From Lachnospiraceae bacterium (GTDB taxonomy: Bacteria; Bacillota; Clostridia; Lachnospirales; Lachnospiraceae): a stretch of DNA of 42,672 nt. The position numbers and the translations under genes are program-made. The stretch covers positions 1 through 42,672 of the forward strand of contig JAFVBO010000024.1 of assembly GCA_017479935.1 (NCBI GenBank). The letters run 5' to 3'. Shown in pieces: positions 15,133 through 22,693 of the stretch (position 1 is its first letter; the number at the start of each line of letters is the position of its first letter). Below the pieces are notes generated by a model. It saw only the letters and a list, made by a program, of their open reading frames with translations. It did no database searches and was not told the origin of the DNA.

Positions 15133-17211
15133 TTACGGCTTCAGCTCCAGATACAGCTGGCGATACTGTCTCGCGGAGTTCTCCCAGGAGACATCCTTGT
15201 ACATGTCGCGCTTCACCATTTCATCCCAGCGTTCGCGTTCCGTGAAGTAGAGCGTCTTCGCGCGGTTGATGGCGTCAAGGAGCAGATCAGCGTTGTAGTA
15301 GTCAAAGGTAAAGCCGTTGCCTTCGTTCGTGAACTGGTTGTACGGCTGTACGGTGTCCTTCAGGCCGCCCGTCTCGCGCACGATCGGGATGGTGCCGTAG
15401 CGCATGGCGATCAGCTGGGTCAGGCCGCAGGGCTCAAACAGGGAGGGTACCAGGAAGGCATCCGAGCCTGCGTAGATGTTATGAGCTCTCTCTTCATCGT
15501 ACATGATGTTGGAGCAGACATAGCCCTTGTAGGTGCTTTCAAAGCAGCGGAAGGAATCTTCGTACTCCGGATCACCGGTTCCTAAGACAACGATCTGCGT
15601 ATTTCCGTCGATCAAAGCCGGAAGGATGGCATTGACCAGGTCAAGGCCCTTCTGGTTCGTCAGACGGGATACAAGGCCGATCACCATCAGGCGTTCGTCT
15701 TCCACCAGGCCGAGCTGCTTCTGCAGCGCCAGCTTGTTCGCCTTCTTCTGCTCCAGCACGTTATCTACGTTATAGTTTGCTGCCAGCAGCTTGTCGGTGT
15801 CGCTGTTCCAGATATCAATATCAATACCGTTCACGATGCCGCGCAGCTTTCCGGAGTGATAGCGCATGTGAGCATCCAGGTTTTCACCGTAGAACGGCGT
15901 CTGGATTTCTCCGGCGTAGGTGTTGCTGACCGTCGTGATCATGTCTGCGTAGGCCAGGCCGCCCTTTAACATGTTGGCGTCGTTGTAGTTCACCTTCAGC
16001 GCGTCCTTGTTGAAGACGTAATCCGGCAGACCGGACCAGTACTTGATCGTATCGATGTTGTACACGCCCTGGAAGCGCAGGTTGTGGATCGTGATCATGG
16101 TCTTGGCGCTTCCGATCGCGGTTCCGGAGAACAGCGTGCGTAAGTAAACCGGAACCAGGCCGGCCTGCCAGTCGTGGCAGTGGATGATGTCCGGGATCCA
16201 GTTCATGTAATTGAGGGCCGCGAGCGCTGCCTTCGAGAAGTAGCAGTAACGAGGGATATCGTCGATCAGGTTGATGTACGGATTTCCGGCGCTGAAGAAC
16301 TCTTCGTTGTCGATAAAGTCATAGACAACACCATCCCACACATACTCCATGATGCCGACATAATAGGAACGGCCATCGGCGCACAGATCCATCGTAAACG
16401 CGCCGCGATACACCATCTTCTCCTGGAATTTCTGAGGGATGCATTTATAGCGGGGGATAATGACCTTCACATCGCAGTTCTGCTTGGCCAAAGCTCTGGG
16501 CAGGGCGTACATGACATCGCCAAGGCCGCCGGTTTTCACGAACGGATAGCACTCGGATCCGATAAAAGCTACGCTTCTTCTGGGGCCTTCCACGACCACT
16601 TCCTGTCTTTCTTCTTCCACTGCCAGGTCCTCCTTTTTCTCTTCCTCGACTACTGCGGGTTCCTCCGCCTTAGGTTCTTCTACAACAGCGTCAGGCTCTT
16701 CTGCCTTCACTTCCTCTACGACAGCAGCAGGCTCTTCCGCCTTCACTTCCTCTACGACAGCGACGGGCTCTTCCACCTTTGCAGCTTCCGCAGCCGTTTC
16801 CTTCTTCGTTGATTTTCTGGTGCGGGTGGAAGTTTTCTTCGCAGGCTTCTTTTCCGCCGGTTTTTCTTCGGCAGCCTTTTCCTCGATCGGTTTTTCCTCC
16901 GCTGCCTTCTCTTCCGCAGGCTTTACGGCTTCAGGCTCTTCCGTTTTCTCCGCTACAATCTCTTCCGCTACCTTGGCGGCTGCCTTTTTCGTTGTCGTCT
17001 TCCTGGTGGATGTCTTCTTCGCAGGCTTTTTTTCTTCTTCCGCCGTTACCTCAGTGTTTTCAGCAGCGACTTCCTTGTCCGCCTTTTTCGCCTTCGTAGT
17101 TCTCGTCTTTTTCTTAGGCGCCTCTTCCGGTTTTTCTGCTGTCTCTTCCGCCGCAGCGATGATTTCTTTCATCATTTCCGCAGCATCCGTTTCGATCTTT
17201 TTTCTAGGCAT
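15133..17211 (-). CDS. glgA: Glycogen synthase with 211-residue Lys/Glu-rich N-terminal extension
   Basis: 692 residues; the start at 17211 has GGGGAG eight bases upstream. Residues about 212-692 form a normal-length GT5 glycogen synthase, which transfers glucose from ADP-glucose to a growing alpha-1,4-glucan: KTGGLGD (226-232) for substrate binding, HDWQAGLVP, LVSRLTNQKG, and SLFEPCGLTQ plus ETGGLKD near the C-terminus. Residues 1-211 are low complexity. Basic blocks (KKPAKKTSTR occurs exactly at 61-70 and 121-130) alternate with acidic blocks, including a 12-residue repeat EEPxAVVEEVKA from 147. The extension is in frame with no alternative ribosome site seen at the core. It may tether the enzyme or be a histone H1-like tail; no function is known. 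It is a single-gene unit with its own promoter. Confidence 0.93.
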   Translation of the reverse strand: MPRKKIETDAAEMMKEIIAAAEETAEKPEEAPKKKTRTTKAKKADKEVAAENTEVTAEEEKKPAKKTSTRKTTTKKAAAKVAEEIVAEKTEEPEAVKPAEEKAAEEKPIEEKAAEEKPAEKKPAKKTSTRTRKSTKKETAAEAAKVEEPVAVVEEVKAEEPAAVVEEVKAEEPDAVVEEPKAEEPAVVEEEKKEDLAVEEERQEVVVEGPRRSVAFIGSECYPFVKTGGLGDVMYALPRALAKQNCDVKVIIPRYKCIPQKFQEKMVYRGAFTMDLCADGRSYYVGIMEYVWDGVVYDFIDNEEFFSAGNPYINLIDDIPRYCYFSKAALAALNYMNWIPDIIHCHDWQAGLVPVYLRTLFSGTAIGSAKTMITIHNLRFQGVYNIDTIKYWSGLPDYVFNKDALKVNYNDANMLKGGLAYADMITTVSNTYAGEIQTPFYGENLDAHMRYHSGKLRGIVNGIDIDIWNSDTDKLLAANYNVDNVLEQKKANKLALQKQLGLVEDERLMVIGLVSRLTNQKGLDLVNAILPALIDGNTQIVVLGTGDPEYEDSFRCFESTYKGYVCSNIMYDEERAHNIYAGSDAFLVPSLFEPCGLTQLIAMRYGTIPIVRETGGLKDTVQPYNQFTNEGNGFTFDYYNADLLLDAINRAKTLYFTERERWDEMVKRDMYKDVSWENSARQYRQLYLELKP
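16666..16773 (-). repeat. 36-bp tandem repeat inside the glgA extension
   Basis: Three consecutive 36-bp units encode EEPVAVVEEVKA, EEPAAVVEEVKA and EEPDAVVEEPKA (residues 147-182), followed by a partial fourth. In-frame units suggest the extension grew by slippage or unequal exchange and may vary in length between strains. Confidence 0.8.
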
Positions 17212-17313
17212 AGGATGTTCTCCCCTCGTTTCTTGTGTTTCTCTAGGTTACCCGTGAACGGGAATGATTTTCGCACGCAAATTGATAGATTAAAAGTTCT
17301 TGCACATGGTTTC

Positions 17314-17342
17314 ATCTTATAGCCAAAACGCGAAAATGTCAA
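17314..17342 (-). promoter_or_regulatory. Sigma-A promoter of glgA
   Basis: A perfect TTGACA (17337-17342) and TAAGAT (17314-17319) are 17 bp apart on the minus strand. The start codon is about 100 bases downstream. The element begins about 60 bases after the terminator of the dms-like operon. Confidence 0.65.
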
Positions 17343-17400
17343 GATTTGGTGCGACTTGAAGCATTTAAACAGGAGTGTTTTGTCGATTTTTGATAGAATC

Positions 17401-17428
17401 AAAAGCGGGGCAGAGATCCCCCTGCCCC
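17401..17428 (-). terminator. Terminator of the dmsAB-like operon
   Basis: GGGGCAG (17407-17413) pairs with CTGCCCC (17422-17428). On the minus strand the stem is followed by GC and a short TTTT run. It lies about 40 bases past the stop of the ferredoxin-like subunit. Confidence 0.65.
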
Positions 17429-17469
17429 ACTTCTTTCTTTACTTAGTTATCAAACCAACCACACACGCC

Positions 17470-18051
17470 CTATACGAGCATTTCCTTCGGCTCGCCTTCC
17501 AACGCGTTCTCTTTCGCCTTGATGAGCACATTCGGGCTCGTGATCTCGGACGAAGGCAGGATGGCCAGATCGGAAACCAGATCCGGGCCGTACTTGGCGA
17601 TCAGATCTTCCTTCTCGCCAAAGTCCAGGCAGCGCATGACGCAGGCGTCCACGCAGGCGGGGTTCTTGCCCTTGGCCGTCAGATCGCGGCAAGCGTCGCA
17701 CTTGTGAACTTTGTTAATCGACGCCACATACTGCGGAACCTTGTACGGGCAGGCCATGGCGCTCATCTTGCAGCCATCGCAGATCGAATCGTCGTGCTGT
17801 ACGGTGCCGTCCTCGGCCTTGTACATAGCGCCGGTCGGGCAGACCGCTACGCAGGCGGGATTCTCGCAGTGATTGCAGCTGGCGCTGTAGTTAAAGCGTC
17901 CCGGCATCGGATAAGCGCCGGTCTCGAAGGAACTTACCTTGCGGTAAAACACACCCGGGCTCATTTCCACTTCCAGCTTGTCCTTGCAGGCAATCTGGCA
18001 GGCCTTGCAGCCAATGCAGGAAGTCATATCAAAATAAAAAGCTTTTGCCAT
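17470..18051 (-). CDS. dmsB: DmsB-like iron-sulfur subunit with one cluster Cys replaced by Ser
   Basis: 193 residues. It passes electrons to the molybdenum subunit encoded 14 bases upstream. Four cysteine groups match E. coli DmsB: C12/15/18/22, C59/62/67/71, C91/94/101 and C118/121/133/137. In the third group the sequence is CDGCKMSAMACP; DmsB has Cys where this has Ser97 (codon AGC, 17761-17763). Changing that Cys in E. coli DmsB (C102) gives a [3Fe-4S] instead of a [4Fe-4S] cluster, so three [4Fe-4S] and one [3Fe-4S] cluster are predicted. There is no signal peptide; export would ride on the Tat signal of the partner. No DmsC-type anchor follows. The substrate is unknown. Confidence 0.9.
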   Translation of the reverse strand: MAKAFYFDMTSCIGCKACQIACKDKLEVEMSPGVFYRKVSSFETGAYPMPGRFNYSASCNHCENPACVAVCPTGAMYKAEDGTVQHDDSICDGCKMSAMACPYKVPQYVASINKVHKCDACRDLTAKGKNPACVDACVMRCLDFGEKEDLIAKYGPDLVSDLAILPSSEITSPNVLIKAKENALEGEPKEMLV

Positions 18052-18065
18052 GATCTTCTCCCTCC

Positions 18066-20720
18066 CTATTCAAATACGACCATGCGGTCATTCATATCAA
18101 CATCTGCCGGCAGTTCCGGTCCGTCGTACTTCTCCATGTTCGCCAGCGTGGTGTTCCATGCGCAGATTCTCTGGCCGGTGCACTTGTTACCGGTCAGGAT
18201 GTTATCCGAGCCGGCGCGGTCGATGCCGGTTTCCGGATCGATATCCGCCCAGGTGCCGTGCAGAACGCCGATGACGCCCGGCATGATGGTTTCGGTGACG
18301 CAGGCCTTGCGCAGGGTCTTGCCATAGTCGCTGGTTAACAGAACCGTGTCGCCCTCGGCGATGCCCTTGGCAGCCGCATCGGACGCGTTGATCAGAACCG
18401 GGTTCGGATAAGCTTCGCGCATCACCTTCACGTTATCTAAGATGGTGTGAGATCTTCTTAAGTAATGAGGGTTGATGACCTGGAACTCGAACTTGCCCTC
18501 TGCCTTCATCTGCTCATAACCATCTAAGCAAGGATTGTAGGTGGGGTACGCGTTGATCGTGGTGTAGCCGTATCCGTCGACCGCGGCTTTTAAGCGGCGG
18601 CAGTAGATTTCCAGCTTGCCGGATTCGGTGCGCAGCTTATTGGCCTCCGGATCCTCGCGGAATGCCTGGTAGGCGATGCTGCCGAAGTTGTCGCCTTCTT
18701 TTCTCTCGACCGTATAAACGCCGTCTTCCAGGAACTTGGCAAACGGAATCTTGCCTTCCTGAGGCTCGATCTTCTTGCCGGCGGCGATCAGCTCTTCCGC
18801 CAGGTCGGAGTATTTGTCGATGTCTTCCTGCGTGATCGTGCAGATCGGTACGCGGGTAGCGCCATCCTCATCATAGGTCCAGGCGCCAAAATACTTGTTG
18901 AACCAGCTGGCCTTCGCGCTGATGCCGTAGGTATCCTTCTCAGAGATGCCCATGGCCTCCAGGATACCGGTTGCCACCTGACGGTCGCTCTTGGAATCAA
19001 ACAGAGGCTCGATGATCTTCGGGGCATTGACCAGAATTTCGCGGTTGCCGCCGCCCATGTAGCCTTCCTCGCGCTCCCACATGGAGTTGACCGGAAGTAC
19101 CACGTCGGAATACTTGGCATCCGTGTTGAAGAACGTGGTCTGGGTGACAACAAATTCCACCTTGCGCATGGCTTCGATGGCTTCATTCGTACCAGGCATG
19201 GTCTGCATATGGGCGTTGGTGCCGCCGTGGTAGATCAGCTTGATATCGATTTCCTTGCGATTTTCCTCGCCGGGGCCGTTGGTGTACCAACCCTTTAAGA
19301 TGGCATCCCACATCTCGCTCTGAGACATGACTTCACGAACCGTGTTGGAGAAGATGCCCTTCGTGGAGGAAGTTCCGGCGCTGCCGCTGCCGACCAGGTT
19401 CTTGCCGCCGTTTGATGCGCCATAGTGGCAGCTGACACCGGTCATGTGACCGGATAAGCCCATGTGGCCGCCCATCGCGCCGAGCGCCATGAACATCTGC
19501 GGCATGGAGTCGGAGTTGTGGGTACGGGCGGGAGCCCAACCGGTCAGGAGGGCAACCTTATTGTCCTTGCCCAGCTTGATACCCAGCTCTTCGATCACGG
19601 CCGGATCTACGCCAGTGATTTCGGAAGCCCATTCGGGGGTCTTCGGAACGCCATCGTAGGTACCCAGGATGTAATCCTTCAGGTTTTCCTTGGGATCAAT
19701 TTCCACGCCCTCGATGACCGGCATGTGCTCCGCATCAAAGCCGACCGTGCAGCGGTTTAAGAAATCCCAGTCCACAAGACCCATCTCTTCATCGTGCTCC
19801 AGCATGACATAGGCCAGTGCCAAAAGAAGGGCATGGTCGGTGCCGGGGTGAATCGGGATCCACTGCGCGTCCATAACGGAAGCGGTGGTGCTGTAGATCG
19901 GGTCGATGCAGATAAACTTCGCGCCGGCCTTCTTCGCCTGCAGGAAGTTGTAGGTCGGGTTACCGGCGGAGGACCAAGCCGGGTTCGCGCCAAACATGAC
20001 GATCAGCTCGCAGTTGCGCAGGTCTAAACGGTCGTTGGTGCTGTACTCGCCAAAGCCGTCTTCCATACCGAAGTAGTCCGGGCCTTCATACCAGGAACCC
20101 CAGGACAGCGTACCGTCGGCCTGGATGTAACCGCCTACCGCATTCATGATCTTGCCGGCTTCACCGGCGCTGGTCGCGAACATGGAGCGAGGGCCGTAGG
20201 TTTCGGAAATTCTCTTGACTTCCGATGCCACGATCTGGAAGGCTTCGTCCCAGCTGATGGGTTCCCACTCATCAAGGCCGCGAAGCTCGCCGTTGATCTC
20301 CTGGCCACCGGGCTGCCAGTGTTTTCTCTTCATGGGGGTCTTTAAGCGATCCGGCGCATAAACCTCCATACGACGCACACGGCCACGGGGGCAGGCTCTC
20401 TGCTGCAGGTAATCCGGGGTATCCTCGTGCGTATCATCCGTTTTCTGACGTACGACAACGCCATCCACCACCAGGGCCTTATTTAAGCAACGTCCGCCGC
20501 AGTTGTTCCAGCAGGCTGCCGTCTTCCATTCGCCCTGTGCTTCTAAATCCACCACCGGGTCGTGCGCTGTGCTCACTTCTTCTTCCGCTTTCGCGATCGA
20601 AGAGGAGCGGCTTCCCATCAGGGACAGCCCTGCCACGGCCGCGGTGGCCACGGCGCTTCCCTTCAGGAAGTCACGGCGGCTGAACTGGCTGTTCACCACT
20701 TTTTCCAGGTATTTGGACAT
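18066..20720 (-). CDS. dmsA: DmsA-like molybdopterin oxidoreductase with Tat signal
   Basis: 884 residues from the ATG at 20720, with AGGAG just upstream; the frame extends further but without a site. The N-terminus has a Tat signal (SRRDFLKGSAVATAAVAGLS). CWNNCGGRC followed by RACPRGR binds a [4Fe-4S] cluster in the DmsA pattern (C-x3-C-x3-C ... C). GGYIQADGTLSWGSW aligns with the DmsA segment that holds the serine ligand of Mo (inference). Further family marks: MFGANPAWSSAGNP, HPGTDHALLLALAYVMLE, and LPVNSMWEREEGYMGGGNRE. The C-terminal domain (LLTSDYGKTLRKA, INPHYLRRSHTILDN) is the cofactor-binding barrel. It probably reduces an S- or N-oxide or a related compound in respiration. It pairs with the DmsB-like subunit; no chaperone gene is present. 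Confidence 0.92.
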   Translation of the reverse strand: MSKYLEKVVNSQFSRRDFLKGSAVATAAVAGLSLMGSRSSSIAKAEEEVSTAHDPVVDLEAQGEWKTAACWNNCGGRCLNKALVVDGVVVRQKTDDTHEDTPDYLQQRACPRGRVRRMEVYAPDRLKTPMKRKHWQPGGQEINGELRGLDEWEPISWDEAFQIVASEVKRISETYGPRSMFATSAGEAGKIMNAVGGYIQADGTLSWGSWYEGPDYFGMEDGFGEYSTNDRLDLRNCELIVMFGANPAWSSAGNPTYNFLQAKKAGAKFICIDPIYSTTASVMDAQWIPIHPGTDHALLLALAYVMLEHDEEMGLVDWDFLNRCTVGFDAEHMPVIEGVEIDPKENLKDYILGTYDGVPKTPEWASEITGVDPAVIEELGIKLGKDNKVALLTGWAPARTHNSDSMPQMFMALGAMGGHMGLSGHMTGVSCHYGASNGGKNLVGSGSAGTSSTKGIFSNTVREVMSQSEMWDAILKGWYTNGPGEENRKEIDIKLIYHGGTNAHMQTMPGTNEAIEAMRKVEFVVTQTTFFNTDAKYSDVVLPVNSMWEREEGYMGGGNREILVNAPKIIEPLFDSKSDRQVATGILEAMGISEKDTYGISAKASWFNKYFGAWTYDEDGATRVPICTITQEDIDKYSDLAEELIAAGKKIEPQEGKIPFAKFLEDGVYTVERKEGDNFGSIAYQAFREDPEANKLRTESGKLEIYCRRLKAAVDGYGYTTINAYPTYNPCLDGYEQMKAEGKFEFQVINPHYLRRSHTILDNVKVMREAYPNPVLINASDAAAKGIAEGDTVLLTSDYGKTLRKACVTETIMPGVIGVLHGTWADIDPETGIDRAGSDNILTGNKCTGQRICAWNTTLANMEKYDGPELPADVDMNDRMVVFE

Positions 20721-20750
20721 AATCTGTCTCCTTTCCTTACTTTCCTCATG

Positions 20751-20803
20751 CGGCCTTACGGCCGCTGCATAACAGATGAAGGCGGGCCGCGCACGGTCCG
20801 CCC
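20751..20803 (-). other. Two GC-rich hairpins in the dmsA leader
   Basis: The leader of about 135 bases contains a hairpin of GGGCGG.CCG pairing with CGG.CCCGCC (about 20779-20803), and GCGGCC GTAA GGCCGC (about 20751-20766) ending some 30 bases before the start codon. It could regulate expression or simply stabilise the mRNA. I could not match it to the Moco riboswitch or any other known class. Confidence 0.4.
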
Positions 20804-20862
20804 AGTTAGTCTTGTATAACTTGTCTGATTCTTCCCCTGTTTTTGACCCGCTTCTTGGATAG

Positions 20863-20891
20863 ATTATACAAAGATTGATGTCGACGTACAA
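20863..20891 (-). promoter_or_regulatory. Sigma-A promoter of the dmsAB-like operon
   Basis: TTGTAC (20886-20891) and a perfect TATAAT (20863-20868) are 17 bp apart on the minus strand. The start codon is about 135 bases downstream. Confidence 0.75.
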
Positions 20892-20936
20892 GGGCCAAAA
20901 AAGCCAGAATGTGGTTTAAGTAACACTTTTAACAAT

Positions 20937-21012
20937 ATTGCCCGGTCGTGACGCATTGGTCTTCTTGCGTGCTTGCACACATAGAGGGCCATATACATCG
21001 CGACCGGGCAAT
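20937..21012 (-). terminator. Large stem-loop after the PAP2 gene
   Basis: ATTGCCCGGTCG (20937-20948) and CGACCGGGCAAT (21001-21012) pair perfectly over 12 bp. The 52-base interior contains a smaller GTGC-TT-GCAC hairpin. It lies 9 bases past the PAP2 stop. The following bases (ATTGTTAAAAG on the minus strand) lack a strong T-run, so it is either a weak terminator or a palindromic insertion. Confidence 0.5.
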
Positions 21013-21021
21013 CTCAACCTT

Positions 21022-21699
21022 TTACGCGTTTCGTTTCTTCAAAAGCGCCGGCACGTAGGACACCAGGAACAGAACGATCGACAGCCCCACGCCCCAATAG
21101 ATGTCGATGATGGAGTGTTGCTTGACAAACAGCGTGGACACGATCACGGAGCACATCCAGATGGTCACCAGGATTTTCACCACCAGATAAATCGGCTTTT
21201 TCCCGCTTAAGCGCTTCGAAAACCAGTGGCACAGGATGATGGCGGTCGAGGTGGAGCAGTGGATGGACGGGCATACATTCCGCGACACATCCTTGCTGCG
21301 GATCAAAGCGACCATGTCGCTGGCGAAGTTGTCATGCTCCAAGGGTCTGCGGAGATCCAGCCCGGTGGGATAGATCATGTAGACGATCAGGCAGATGGTC
21401 ATCCCCACATACATGATGAAGATGAGGCGAAGGAAATCCTCCTTTCCCATCCACATGAAGACGATAGGGGTGAAGAACAGCGCCAGAAACCAGCTGGCGT
21501 ATGGGAACACGAAATATTCGTTGAAGGGGATCAGATCGTCGATCGGGCTGTGGATGATGTGCACCACCTCATACTCCACACCGTTTAACGTGAAAAACCA
21601 GATCAGATAGATGGTCATGTAGATCGGGTAGATCCACACGTAAGGGTTTGCTTTCAGCCACTTGACAAACATGGTCCAGATTTCTTTGATACTTGGCAT
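21022..21699 (-). CDS. PAP2-family membrane phosphatase
   Basis: 225 residues from the ATG at 21699, with AGGAG upstream; an earlier in-frame ATG at 21741 lies before that site. Six membrane segments are visible, starting with YVWIYPIYMTIYLIWFF. PAP2 motifs: RRPLEHDN (domain 1), CPSIHCSTS (domain 2, catalytic PSxH) and STLFVKQHSIIDIYWG (domain 3, H and D). Domain 3 lacks the usual Arg and follows the PAP2_3 pattern seen in inositol-phosphotransferase-like members. It probably hydrolyses or transfers phosphate from a lipid phosphate or undecaprenyl diphosphate at the outer face. It is divergent from aroE and separated from the dms-like operon by a stem-loop. Confidence 0.85.
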   Translation of the reverse strand: MPSIKEIWTMFVKWLKANPYVWIYPIYMTIYLIWFFTLNGVEYEVVHIIHSPIDDLIPFNEYFVFPYASWFLALFFTPIVFMWMGKEDFLRLIFIMYVGMTICLIVYMIYPTGLDLRRPLEHDNFASDMVALIRSKDVSRNVCPSIHCSTSTAIILCHWFSKRLSGKKPIYLVVKILVTIWMCSVIVSTLFVKQHSIIDIYWGVGLSIVLFLVSYVPALLKKRNA

Positions 21700-21770
21700 A
21701 ATGGTTATCTCTCCTCTCATGTATAAAAACCAATGTATCAAAAAAATCTGTTTCCCGCAATAATCAATCC

Positions 21771-21799
21771 TGTTATTTTGGAGAAAAGTGTGCTATAGT
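21771..21799 (+). promoter_or_regulatory. Weak promoter candidate for aroE
   Basis: TATAGT (21794-21799) is a good -10, but the -35 at 17 bp (TGTTAT, 21771-21776) is poor. The aroE start is about 55 bases downstream. Confidence 0.3.
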
Positions 21800-21859
21800 G
21801 TTCTTATTCATGATTCTTTTAAGTTCACCCACCTAAAAAAGGCAAAAGGTTTAAACGCT

Positions 21860-22639
21860 ATGGAATATGGATTAATCGGCGAACGGCTGGGACACAGCTA
21901 TTCCAAACTCATTCACGAACGTCTGGCGGACTACCGCTACGAACTGTGCCCTCTCACGCGGGCGGAATTTATCCGTTTCATGGAAAAGAGAGATTTTAAG
22001 GCGATCAATGTCACCATTCCCTACAAAAAGGCCGTTCTTTCCTATCTGGATGAGCTGGATGAAAGTGCCGAGTCCATCGGCGCCGTCAACACCATCGTCA
22101 ACCGGGATGGAAAGCTGATCGGCTACAACACCGACTACCTGGGCTTCCTTTACATGCTGAAGTACTTTGGGATCGACCCGGCCGGCAAGAAGGTGCTGGT
22201 GTTAGGCACCGGCGGCGCCTCCGCGGCGGTTCGCGCGGCTTTCTATAACCTGGATGTGGGGAAGCTCCTCACCGTCAGCCGCACGCCTTGCTGCGCCGAT
22301 GAGATTTCCTACGAGGATGCCGCGCGCGAATGCCGGGACGTGCAGATCATCTGCAACACAACGCCCGTCGGCATGTACCCGGATGTAAACGCCTCTCCCC
22401 TCTCCCTCGCTCCGTTTAAGAACTGTGAGGCGGTTGTCGATGTCATTTACAACCCGGGGGAAACGCTTCTGGTCAAGGAGGCGAAGAGCCTGGGAATGAA
22501 GGGCGTCACAGGCCTGATGATGCTGGTGGCGCAGGCCAAGTATGCCTGCGAGCGTTTTACCGGCACGGCCCTTTCCGATGATGTCATCGAGCCCATCTAC
22601 CGGGACCTGGCGGCACTCATGTATGAGGGTAAGCGGTAA
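21860..22639 (+). CDS. aroE: Shikimate dehydrogenase
   Basis: 259 residues from the ATG at 21860. The open frame reaches back to 21788, but the family begins at MEYGLIGERLGHSYSK, so the inner start is chosen; the AAAGG ribosome site is distant. It reduces 3-dehydroshikimate to shikimate with NADPH. Substrate residues are visible: GHSYSK, NVTIPYKK (catalytic Lys) and YNTDYLGF (catalytic Asp). The NADP-binding loop is VLGTGGASAAVRA. The C-terminus LMMLVAQAKYACERFTG is typical. It is followed after 54 bases by aroD, the preceding pathway step; the two are cotranscribed. Confidence 0.95.
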   Translation: MEYGLIGERLGHSYSKLIHERLADYRYELCPLTRAEFIRFMEKRDFKAINVTIPYKKAVLSYLDELDESAESIGAVNTIVNRDGKLIGYNTDYLGFLYMLKYFGIDPAGKKVLVLGTGGASAAVRAAFYNLDVGKLLTVSRTPCCADEISYEDAARECRDVQIICNTTPVGMYPDVNASPLSLAPFKNCEAVVDVIYNPGETLLVKEAKSLGMKGVTGLMMLVAQAKYACERFTGTALSDDVIEPIYRDLAALMYEGKR

Positions 22640-22693
22640 AGAACCTTTGCTGCCGGGTAGTTACCCTATGGACGTAATTTTAGGAGGCCAGAT

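Noticed and set aside
17356-18327. 323-codon plus-strand open frame over the dmsB gene
   Set aside because: It overlaps the well-supported iron-sulfur gene completely, and its product has no family features.
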